From Falsibacillus albus (GTDB lineage Bacteria; Bacillota; Bacilli; Bacillales; DSM-25281), in contig NZ_RCVZ01000004.1 in assembly GCF_003668575.1 (NCBI RefSeq), forward strand, positions 124,001 through 188,000: a DNA stretch of 64,000 nucleotides. Direction: 5' to 3'. Below, piece after piece: positions 45,541-52,799 of this stretch; position 1 is the first letter of the stretch, and each line of letters starts with the position of its first letter. The notes below the pieces were generated by a model that worked only from the letters and a program-made list of their open reading frames with translations, made no database searches and had not been told where the DNA came from. Position numbers and translations under genes: made by a program.

Positions 45541-46014
45541 CTATATCTTTCTTCTATATCTTTCAATAACCAGACAAGAAATACTTACGTTCAATATAGA
45601 AGCGATTATTAATGGAAACAGCATCGAATAGTAGAACCCCATTCCTAAGATCGGGATAAATGGAAGTGGTGCTGCAACCCCATTTCCTATTACAAATTGA
45701 ACGATTGCTACCTTTCGGTATCCTTTTCTGTAAAAAAGAGAAAAACAAATGGCCAGCAACGACATTTCTAGAGCTATTATTACATGTAATGGACCAAGTG
45801 GAAAGCCTGACAGCATTGCTGAAAGGATATGTCCGCCAGCTGCAGCAATACCTCCGCTCCATGTTGAAGCCAGCACACCTGCGACCATTGCAGGGGCAGA
45901 ATCCAAAGCAACGCTCCCTACACCGGAAGGAATCTTAATAAATGCTCCGATTGCCGATATGGCAACAAAAAATGCAAGCATGCTCAATCTCTTGGCTATG
46001 GGTTTATTTGTCAT
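45541..46014 (-). CDS. cblT: Alpha-ribazole transporter CblT (ECF S-component)
   Basis: 157 residues, five or six membrane helices, small-residue-rich (VLASTWSGGIAAAGGHILSAMLSGFPLGPLH), typical of energy-coupling-factor substrate-binding subunits. Neighbouring cblS and the riboswitch-controlled B12 genes identify it as CblT, the alpha-ribazole importer. It would borrow the ECF ATPases encoded elsewhere. ATG at 46012-46014 overlaps the adenosyltransferase gene by 11 bases; the ribosome site is weak, so translation is probably coupled. Confidence 0.78.
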   Translation of the reverse strand: MTNKPIAKRLSMLAFFVAISAIGAFIKIPSGVGSVALDSAPAMVAGVLASTWSGGIAAAGGHILSAMLSGFPLGPLHVIIALEMSLLAICFSLFYRKGYRKVAIVQFVIGNGVAAPLPFIPILGMGFYYSMLFPLIIASILNVSISCLVIERYRRKI

Positions 46015-46594
46015 CGGTTGTAGTTTTTCGCTTTCCTTTAAACACTTTGGCACTTCTGGCATATTCCACATCATTAATTTTTAACCTGAAATTGATTACC
46101 CTTGCCAATGCAAAAAAATAATCTGAAAGCCTATTTAAGTATTTAAGTGCTGCTGATGATGATCCTTCATCCAATTTTGTTAAGGAAACGACCAGTCTCT
46201 CCGCCCGTCGTGTCACCGTCCTGGCAATATGAATGGACGCTGCAGGCTTGGAACCTCCAGGAAGGATGAAGCGTTCGAGCTGAGGTGCTTCCTGAATGAA
46301 TGCATCGATTCTCTTTTCCAAATAATCAATGGTATCCGACTTCAGCTTCGCCTTACGTTCGCTTGATACATTGGCCAAGTCCGTACCAAGGTCAAATAGT
46401 TCATGCTGTATTTTCTCCAAGTCTTCTAAAATATCCGAAAATAATCGTTGATCCAATTCAGACACTGCTTGCCCTACGAAACTATTGATTTCATCCACTG
46501 TTCCATATGCGTCGACGCGTATATCATCCTTGTCCACCCTGCCGCCTATTAGGCTCGTTTTTCCTTTATCTCCTGTCCTGGTATATATCAACAT
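46004..46594 (-). CDS. PduO-type corrinoid adenosyltransferase
   Basis: 196 residues, five-helix-bundle ATP:cob(I)alamin adenosyltransferase. Landmarks: YTRTGDKGKTSLIGG (ATP-binding N-terminus), DAYGTVDEINSFVG, FILPGGSKPAASIHIARTVTRRAER and LKYLNRLSDYFFALAR. Attaches 5'-deoxyadenosyl to cobalt, giving coenzyme B12 forms needed by CobU/CobS. ATG at 46592-46594 spaced 8 bases from AGGAG. Separated by 11 bases from the short CobU-like gene. Confidence 0.92.
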   Translation of the reverse strand: MLIYTRTGDKGKTSLIGGRVDKDDIRVDAYGTVDEINSFVGQAVSELDQRLFSDILEDLEKIQHELFDLGTDLANVSSERKAKLKSDTIDYLEKRIDAFIQEAPQLERFILPGGSKPAASIHIARTVTRRAERLVVSLTKLDEGSSSAALKYLNRLSDYFFALARVINFRLKINDVEYARSAKVFKGKRKTTTDDK

Positions 46595-46605
46595 AGACAT
46601 CACTC

Positions 46606-47046
46606 CTATTTTAATTTAGTTGGAATCCCATACCAAATTTGATCTGCTTTGTCCGAAGCCAAAACCGTATCTTGAAAACACCAGCCACATAGATCACGGT
46701 GCTTTCTGTCCATTTCATCAATGGGAACGATCCCTTTGGTGATGTCGTTCCCGATGAATATGACTGTTCGCTCATCTGCTTCCCACTGTTTCCATTCATG
46801 TAATATCCCCCGCCATTTTTCCCTAGCCGGCTGTACTTCTGAAACATCATCTAACATTTTCCTCAGCCAAACTTCTATTCCTTGCAGGATGACGATATCC
46901 GGCATCACAGATAAATGATCTGGGGAAGGTATCTTATCCTCCCGATAAGCAGAAACCCACATCCAGGATGAGTGCTGCCCAATGGAATATCGTTCTTTTA
47001 CCCATGCTGATTTTCCGTTAAAGGCACCTCCCGCAACAAAGTGCAT
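46606..47046 (-). CDS. Short CobU-like P-loop protein
   Basis: 146 residues. N-terminus MHFVAGGAFNGKSAW has a Walker A (GGAFNGKS) like that of CobU, and the end RDLCGWCFQDTVLASDKADQIWYGIPTKLK resembles CobU's C-terminal strand. The middle lacks the guanylylated-histidine segment present in the full CobU at 48369. It might keep only the kinase step or have a new role. ATG at 47044-47046 follows GGGGGTG and overlaps cobC by 49 bases. Homologues accompany B12 operons in other Bacillales, to my recollection. Confidence 0.7.
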   Translation of the reverse strand: MHFVAGGAFNGKSAWVKERYSIGQHSSWMWVSAYREDKIPSPDHLSVMPDIVILQGIEVWLRKMLDDVSEVQPAREKWRGILHEWKQWEADERTVIFIGNDITKGIVPIDEMDRKHRDLCGWCFQDTVLASDKADQIWYGIPTKLK

Positions 47047-47624
47047 CGGTCGCCGCACCCCCATTCATCATATGTCCATATCAATTCAAAACCCGTACCA
47101 TAAGGAACATCCCAACTCCAGAATCCTTTCGATTCAGGGACGAACCTATCCAGTAAATAACGAATCACTCCACTATGAGTCACAATTGCACAACTATTGT
47201 GCTGATTTCTTGACAGGTTTTCCTTGATCTGTTTAATAGCCCGGTCAACCCTTTTCGTGAACACGCCAAATGTTTCACCATCTGGAGTCTTCATCTTAAA
47301 GGGATAGTTGAGCCATTCTTGATAATAACTATTTTCAGCTAATTCATTGTGGTGTTTTGCTTCCCATTCCCCAAAATGGAGTTCCCTCAGATCAGGATTA
47401 TAAGATACTTGCCGATTTGAAAAATACAGATGTGCTGTTTCTTTACATCTTGATAAATCACTGGAATAAATGGAATCATAATGAGAGAGGTGAAATGGCG
47501 CATTTCTCATTTGGTCCTTCCAATCTTGACAAAGCGGAGCATCGGACCATCCAATATACAACCCTTTCTTGTTTTCCTTGGTTACACCGTGGCGAAATAA
47601 TGCCATAACCATGCAATCATCCAT
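46998..47624 (-). CDS. cobC: Alpha-ribazole phosphatase CobC (histidine phosphatase)
   Basis: 208 residues of the histidine-phosphatase superfamily: catalytic LFRHGVTKEN (RHG, residue about 11), SDLSRCKETA, LRELHFGEWE and IVTHSGVIR. In B12 assembly CobC removes the phosphate from alpha-ribazole phosphate or adenosylcobalamin phosphate. ATG with AAGGAGGTGA upstream, overlapping cobS by 43 bases. Gene context rather than sequence alone separates it from phosphoglycerate mutases. Confidence 0.85.
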   Translation of the reverse strand: MDDCMVMALFRHGVTKENKKGLYIGWSDAPLCQDWKDQMRNAPFHLSHYDSIYSSDLSRCKETAHLYFSNRQVSYNPDLRELHFGEWEAKHHNELAENSYYQEWLNYPFKMKTPDGETFGVFTKRVDRAIKQIKENLSRNQHNSCAIVTHSGVIRYLLDRFVPESKGFWSWDVPYGTGFELIWTYDEWGCGDRCTLLREVPLTENQHG

Positions 47625-48382
47625 AGAAACAGCTCACCTCCTTCAACTGATGCGCCCAATATATCACCAGTCATTCCGCCAAACCATTTGTTGATTTTCA
47701 TAGAAGCAAATGCAATGAACATTACGGCAGTGATTAAGAGCAGGACAAATTGCCGAAAAATTGAAAAGTTGATTATGAAACAAGAAGCAGCGATGAGGAT
47801 CAAGTAAACCGTGTAATGCATAGGAAGATGGTTATCCAAATCCTTTTTGAAAAAATAAGCCAGTCCCTCATCCTTTGCCGGAGTCAATTGATGAAGCATC
47901 CAGCCCATTATGCTCTTACTGAAAATAGGAATGAGAAATAGGAACCAATATGTATTGATGGTAAAGCGCTGCATGATTTCAAACACGAAAAGGAACTTGG
48001 CCGCCAATAAAAGAATGATTGAAAGGACCCCAAATGCGCCAGTCCTTGGATCCTTCATCACTTCCAAGCGTTTCTCCTTCGTTTGATAGGAGAAATATGC
48101 ATCACTCGCATCAATCCAGCCGTCCAGATGGATTCCTCCTGTAAAGGCAATCATGAAAACCATTAGAAAAAAAGAGCATGCCAGGTCCGAAAAGGGGGTG
48201 GCATGGAGAAGCCAAGCTGCCATTATAAAAATGAAACCTTGAAAAGCACCAAGTATCGGAAATGTCCGGACAGCTCCATTTACGTTCAAAGGATTCATTT
48301 CGATCGATTTGGTAACAGGGACGATTGTAAAAAACTGCAGGTTTAATAAAAATCCATTCCACCACCCTTTAATCGCCGCCAT
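47582..48382 (-). CDS. cobS: Adenosylcobinamide-GDP ribazoletransferase CobS
   Basis: 266-residue integral membrane protein that joins AdoCbi-GDP and alpha-ribazole (phosphate), the last assembly step of cobalamin. Landmarks: LQFFTIVPV near the N-terminus, the acidic motif GGIHLDGWIDASDAYFS, KDPRTGAFGV and GGMTGDILGA. About seven helices. ATG at 48380-48382 with AAGGGGG upstream, overlapping cobU by 14 bases. Confidence 0.92.
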   Translation of the reverse strand: MAAIKGWWNGFLLNLQFFTIVPVTKSIEMNPLNVNGAVRTFPILGAFQGFIFIMAAWLLHATPFSDLACSFFLMVFMIAFTGGIHLDGWIDASDAYFSYQTKEKRLEVMKDPRTGAFGVLSIILLLAAKFLFVFEIMQRFTINTYWFLFLIPIFSKSIMGWMLHQLTPAKDEGLAYFFKKDLDNHLPMHYTVYLILIAASCFIINFSIFRQFVLLLITAVMFIAFASMKINKWFGGMTGDILGASVEGGELFLWMIAWLWHYFATV

Positions 48383-48950
48383 TTGGTTCCCCCTTTCCAT
48401 GCTTCATGCAGACTGCTCTTCCAAATTCAACTAGATAAGCTTCATCAGCCAAACTCACCAAAGTAAGGTGGAGCATGCCCATTATCCGTTGATATGTATG
48501 AACAAATGGATTGTTTTTCGGGATATCCTGAAAGACTTCATTCGTGACGACGATTAAATAGCGGCATTTTTTAAATATTTTCTGAATGCCATCCAATATA
48601 GATTGATACCATCCATCAAGTAGTTTATCGGTATCTGGATTTTGCTCGTGTCCAAACAGTTCATTATTGACCAGATTGGTTAAGCAATCCAAGAGGACGA
48701 CTTCTGAGTCTTTGAACTGCTCGGCAGCCTTATCGATGGAGGATTGGATTTCCACTGTCCTCCACTCCCTACTTGAGAGGCTTCGGTTCTTTTGATGACG
48801 AGTAATTCTTTCGGCCATTTCTTTGTCTGAGGCCACACCTGTAGCGATATACATAAATGGCCCTTGAATGGATAGAGACGCAGCATAGTCTTCTGCAAAA
48901 CTGCTTTTTCCGCTGCGTACCCCGCCTGAAATGAAGATCAGTCTTCCCAT
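48369..48950 (-). CDS. cobU: Adenosylcobinamide kinase / guanylyltransferase CobU
   Basis: 193 residues. Walker A ISGGVRSGKSSFAE (5-19), the histidine that is guanylylated in ERITRHQKNR, WRTVE, VVLLDCLTNLVNNELF and VVTNEVFQDIP. Phosphorylates adenosylcobinamide and turns it into AdoCbi-GDP for CobS. ATG at 48948-48950 overlaps the end of the btuD-cbiZ gene by 13 bases. A shorter paralogue lies at 46606. Confidence 0.9.
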   Translation of the reverse strand: MGRLIFISGGVRSGKSSFAEDYAASLSIQGPFMYIATGVASDKEMAERITRHQKNRSLSSREWRTVEIQSSIDKAAEQFKDSEVVLLDCLTNLVNNELFGHEQNPDTDKLLDGWYQSILDGIQKIFKKCRYLIVVTNEVFQDIPKNNPFVHTYQRIMGMLHLTLVSLADEAYLVEFGRAVCMKHGKGEPNGGD

Positions 48951-50410
48951 TCTTCTTGGCCCCTTCGATCGTTCTTTATCGCTCTTTTCGTACAATCATA
49001 AACCCCTTTGCTAATGGCTTGCCCCAATGGGGTCACCGTACCGGCGAAAGGCAGTTTTTCCCCCGTTTGTGTGGCTGCAATCAAAATGCTGTCGGTAGAA
49101 GTGCCGGTAGCTGTCGTTTTAGTTACCGGATCAAGCACATTTTCATCCTGCATTACTTTCACTTTTGCTTCAGTAGCGGTAATGATTGCTTGGATAAATG
49201 CCTCTTCTGAAACATGTCCATTTATGAAGATCCATGTATTGATCGTACCTGGCTTTTCATTCGCTTTAATCTCCTGATGCTTGGAAGTATCTATTGCATT
49301 TGAGATACCGGCAGTGACGACAATGAATAATGAAAATCCTTCTGCTTCGATGAATTTATATGCCACGTCAGATAGCCTTACAGATGTAAGCATCCCTACG
49401 GAATCATGGGGGTCAACCCCATTTTTGCTCAAATAGTCGATCATTTCGCCTTTAAAATCAATGTGGCAGTAGTCGGCAGGAACATGGCGATTGATGAATG
49501 TTTTGTACCAGCCGATGCCTGACCCGACCACACCGGAAGAAATCGTTTTTAAAGGAAGCGGTGATGTAATACCAATGTATTTCTCTCCTATATCCAATAG
49601 TGTTTCATTAATGATGAACGGATCGCTTTTCTGCTGGTTCGGTACTAACAGCATCTGTGGTTTCGCGACTGACGGGTGAGGCTGTTTTTCAATCCGTGTT
49701 TCATAGACTTCTTGAATGAGCTCCTCTTTTAATACATGCATAGGGTGATCTACCAACTTTTTTTCTCCTTTTTGCATTAGAAGCATCCGATCACAATATA
49801 GGCTGGCCAAATTGAGGTCATGGAAAATCGAGATGACGGTCAATCCTTTTTCCTTTGTCCAGCGTTTTAATAGATCCATAAGCTCCTTTTGAAAAGAAAG
49901 ATCCAGATGGTTGGTCGGCTCATCAAGAAGCAGGAGCTTTGGCTGCTGTACAAGCGCCTGTGCTAAAAAAATCCGCTGCTGCTCTCCGCCTGAACACTCA
50001 TGTATATAGTGATCGGCCAAATGATCGGTCTCTGTTTGTCTCATGACTTCATTTACAATTTCTTCATCCTTTATGGACCAGTTTTGCAGCCATCCTTTTT
50101 GATGAGCATACCTGCCCATTGAGACTGTTTCCTTTACGGAATAGGAAAAGGAATGAGCAGATAATTGTGGCAACACAGCAATTGTTTTGGCAGCTTCCTT
50201 GACGGTGATGTCTCTAATATTTTTTCCATCAAGTTCGATCGTCCCATATAATGGTTGTAATATTCCACTGATCGTCTTTAAGAGAGTTGTTTTTCCACTT
50301 CCGTTTGGACCTAATATCCCAAAAAAAGTTCCTTTTTGGACATGAAAGGAGATATCTTTGATAATTGCAGTTTGCGAATACCCAGCCGACAATCCATTGA
50401 TATTCAGCAT
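48938..50410 (-). CDS. BtuD-CbiZ fusion: corrinoid ABC ATPase joined to adenosylcobinamide amidohydrolase
   Basis: 490 residues. The first about 255 form an ABC ATPase of the BtuD/FecE type: Walker A GPNGSGKTT, signature CSGGEQQRIFLAQAL, Walker B LLLDEPTNHLD, SIFHDLN. The last about 220 are a CbiZ domain (VGSGIGWYKTFINRHV, VTAGISNAID, GTINTWIFINGHV, ITATEAKVKV, TGTSTDSI), which cuts the tail off pseudo-B12-type corrinoids so that they can be rebuilt. B. subtilis YvrA has the same fusion. ATG at 50408-50410 spaced 9 bases from AAGGAG. Confidence 0.88.
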   Translation of the reverse strand: MLNINGLSAGYSQTAIIKDISFHVQKGTFFGILGPNGSGKTTLLKTISGILQPLYGTIELDGKNIRDITVKEAAKTIAVLPQLSAHSFSYSVKETVSMGRYAHQKGWLQNWSIKDEEIVNEVMRQTETDHLADHYIHECSGGEQQRIFLAQALVQQPKLLLLDEPTNHLDLSFQKELMDLLKRWTKEKGLTVISIFHDLNLASLYCDRMLLMQKGEKKLVDHPMHVLKEELIQEVYETRIEKQPHPSVAKPQMLLVPNQQKSDPFIINETLLDIGEKYIGITSPLPLKTISSGVVGSGIGWYKTFINRHVPADYCHIDFKGEMIDYLSKNGVDPHDSVGMLTSVRLSDVAYKFIEAEGFSLFIVVTAGISNAIDTSKHQEIKANEKPGTINTWIFINGHVSEEAFIQAIITATEAKVKVMQDENVLDPVTKTTATGTSTDSILIAATQTGEKLPFAGTVTPLGQAISKGVYDCTKRAIKNDRRGQEEWED

Positions 50411-50415
50411 GATTT

Positions 50416-51474
50416 TCATCTCCTTCCTCGTTTGTTTTTCATTAAGATGATGGCGAAAATCGGTGCTCCAATCAAAGAAGTGATGACGCCAATCGGCAAT
50501 TCAGAAGGTGAAATGATCATTCGTGCAGCTGTATCTGCCAGGATTAAAAATGCTGCCCCGACCAATGCCGATAAAGGAAGTAAGTGGCGATGATCAGGTC
50601 CCCATAATAGTCTGCAGAAATGAGGTACAACCAAGCCGACAAATCCTATCGTACCTGACACTGCCACAGCAGATCCGGTCAACATCGATCCTGCAGCAAG
50701 GATAAGAAGCTTTCTTCTTTGGACGTTCACACCCAAATGTTGGGCGCGTTCTTCCCCAAAGGACAATGCGTTCAATTCTCTGCCATTGAGCATCAACAGT
50801 ATCGAACCAAAAATAAAAAATGGCAATATGAGTGTTATGTAAGACCAGCCACGCATGGATACACTGCCAAGAAGCCAGCCGATAATTTGTCGAAGTTCAT
50901 CACCTGTCAATGCAATCATTAATGAAATGAGGGAACCTAAGAAAGAACTGAAAATGATTCCGGTTAATATAATGGTCTCTACCTTCATCGAACGATCGAT
51001 CCGACGTGCAAATAGCAACACGATCATCATGGTCAATATGGCTGTGGCGATGCTGAATACCGGTAAAGTAAACATTCCTAATAACGGAAGTGTCAAGGAA
51101 AAAAAGATGGTGATGACTGCCCCAAGGGACGCACCTGATGAAACACCGAGTGTATATGGGTCCGCCAATGGATTCCGCAATAATCCTTGGAAGGCAGTCC
51201 CAGACATAGCAAGGGATGCTCCAACCAACCCTGCCAGCAGAACACGGGGCAGCCTGATTTCCATGATAATGTTTGTGTACATAGGGTCTATCGTTGAAGA
51301 GGGCTGATAGCGGAAAAGCTGCCCTCCAACGATTTGTAAAATATCCATAACTGGGATTGATATTGAACCGATTGACATTCCAATCAGCAGAGAAGCCAAT
51401 AGGAAGCCAATGGATAAAATATAACGAACGAGGATATTATTTTGCAAAAATGTCTGGATATACGACTTTCGCAA
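50416..51474 (-). CDS. btuC: Corrinoid ABC transporter permease BtuC
   Basis: 352 residues, FecCD/BtuC family with about ten helices: GLVGASLAMSGTAFQGLLRNPLADPYTLGVSSGA, the coupling-loop region GWLLGSVSMRGWSY and GTIGFVGLVVPHFCRLLWG. TTG start at 51474 overlaps the end of btuF by 38 bases; the ribosome site (AAGGGATCGAG) is weak and translation is likely coupled. Works with the upstream binding protein and downstream ATPase. Confidence 0.9.
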   Translation of the reverse strand: MRKSYIQTFLQNNILVRYILSIGFLLASLLIGMSIGSISIPVMDILQIVGGQLFRYQPSSTIDPMYTNIIMEIRLPRVLLAGLVGASLAMSGTAFQGLLRNPLADPYTLGVSSGASLGAVITIFFSLTLPLLGMFTLPVFSIATAILTMMIVLLFARRIDRSMKVETIILTGIIFSSFLGSLISLMIALTGDELRQIIGWLLGSVSMRGWSYITLILPFFIFGSILLMLNGRELNALSFGEERAQHLGVNVQRRKLLILAAGSMLTGSAVAVSGTIGFVGLVVPHFCRLLWGPDHRHLLPLSALVGAAFLILADTAARMIISPSELPIGVITSLIGAPIFAIILMKNKRGRR

Positions 51475-52405
51475 TCTGCTCGATCCCTTCTACAAGCCTT
51501 GGTCCTGAACGTGTAACCATATCTGAATTGACATCATAGACTTCCTTATTTTTTACTGCAGGAACATCTGCCCAGCCGCTGCGCCCCAAAACTTGTTCTT
51601 TTGGATTTTTCACATAATAGCCATATGTGGTGATGATCACATCCGGCTTTAATCCCACGATCGATTCTTCAGACATCTTGGCCCAGCCATCTTGACTCTT
51701 GGCTGCGTTTTTCGCATGGATGATGGATAGGATTTCATCTAGATACGTATCTTTCCCTGCAGTGTATATTTCAGGCTGGGGAGAGACTTCCACAAAAACA
51801 CTTTTTTCATCCTTTTCAGGAATGGCACTCGCCTTTTTTTGGATGTCAGCAATCTTATCCTTCATATCTTGAACGATGGATTTTGCTTTTTTATCGGTCC
51901 CAGTAGCACGTCCAATCATTTCAATTGATTCATAGACATCATTAAAGTTCTTTCCATCATTGATAACGACAACGGTAATGCCCGCATCCCTCAATTGTTG
52001 AAGTCCTGCGCTGGCACTTTTAGCCGTCGATTCATGGGCAAGGACAAGATCAGGCTTCAACCCGATGATTTTCTCAACATTAAATTCCATGCCGCCGATT
52101 TTTTCTTTTTTTGCCGCTTCTTTTGGATAGTTATCAAAGTCAGAAACTCCTACTATTTTATCCCCTAAGCCTAAAGCAAATGCAACCTCCGTGTTGCTTG
52201 GAATCAGAGATACGATGCGCTTAGGTTCTTGCTTTATCGTAATTTCCTTATTTTCGGCATCTTTGACAGTGATCGGAAATGCAGCTTTGTTGCTTTCATT
52301 TGTACTTTTTCCATCTTTGCTCCCGTGATTAGAATCAGTTCCACAGCCAGCGAGCATTCCACCGACTAACAAAATGGATAATAAGAGTGCGAATATTTTC
52401 TTCAT
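51437..52405 (-). CDS. btuF: Corrinoid-binding lipoprotein BtuF
   Basis: 322 residues: lipoprotein signal with LAGC lipobox (VGGMLAGC, cysteine about 21) and a periplasmic-binding-protein class III fold (RIVSLIPSNTEVAFALGLGDKIVGVSDFDNYP, PDLVLAHEST, PDVIITTYGY). Captures vitamin B12 or cobinamide for BtuCD. ATG at 52403-52405 with AAGGAGAG upstream. First gene after the cobalamin riboswitch. Confidence 0.9.
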   Translation of the reverse strand: MKKIFALLLSILLVGGMLAGCGTDSNHGSKDGKSTNESNKAAFPITVKDAENKEITIKQEPKRIVSLIPSNTEVAFALGLGDKIVGVSDFDNYPKEAAKKEKIGGMEFNVEKIIGLKPDLVLAHESTAKSASAGLQQLRDAGITVVVINDGKNFNDVYESIEMIGRATGTDKKAKSIVQDMKDKIADIQKKASAIPEKDEKSVFVEVSPQPEIYTAGKDTYLDEILSIIHAKNAAKSQDGWAKMSEESIVGLKPDVIITTYGYYVKNPKEQVLGRSGWADVPAVKNKEVYDVNSDMVTRSGPRLVEGIEQIAKVVYPDIFAK

Positions 52406-52431
52406 GAACTTTCTCTCCTTTTTCTCCCCGT

Positions 52432-52700
52432 GAAATAAAAAACAAGCCGACCCTGAAGAAGAGTCGGCTTTCTGTATGTATACAGGCATAAAATATAACA
52501 GCCTAATATACACCATCCTATCCTCGTAGGTTTTGTGGTGCAAAAAAATGGCAGGTCTCCTGGCTCTTGATCATTGCGAACTGCACCTTCCCATACGTTA
52601 TGTACAGTGGTTAAAGCAGCTTGCTCCCAATTACAGTGGCGGGACCGCGTTGGAATTTCACCAACTTCCCTTTTAAGAGTCTGCAAGTACATGCATCCTC
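52432..52700 (-). promoter_or_regulatory. Adenosylcobalamin riboswitch with terminator
   Basis: Minus strand carries the cobalamin-riboswitch landmarks in order: AAAAGGGAA, GGTGAAATTCC, CGCGGTCCCGCCACTGTAA and the B12 box AGCCAGGAGACCTGCC (about 52548-52563), followed by an AT-rich expression platform and a terminator AGCCGACTCT/AGGGTCGGCT with a six-T tail (52434-52466). It should switch off the B12 uptake and salvage operon when adenosylcobalamin is plentiful. Confidence 0.93.
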
Positions 52701-52799
52701 ACCATTTTTAATGCGATTATGAATTTTTTCCGCTAAAAGAGATTATAGCACGGAGAAGGTCATTCGTCATGTTTTTTGAAAACCTTTTCTTAGGTTGGG

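Noticed and set aside
52402-52692. 96-codon minus-strand ORF in front of btuF
   Set aside because: It overlaps the cobalamin riboswitch; the sequence is structural RNA.
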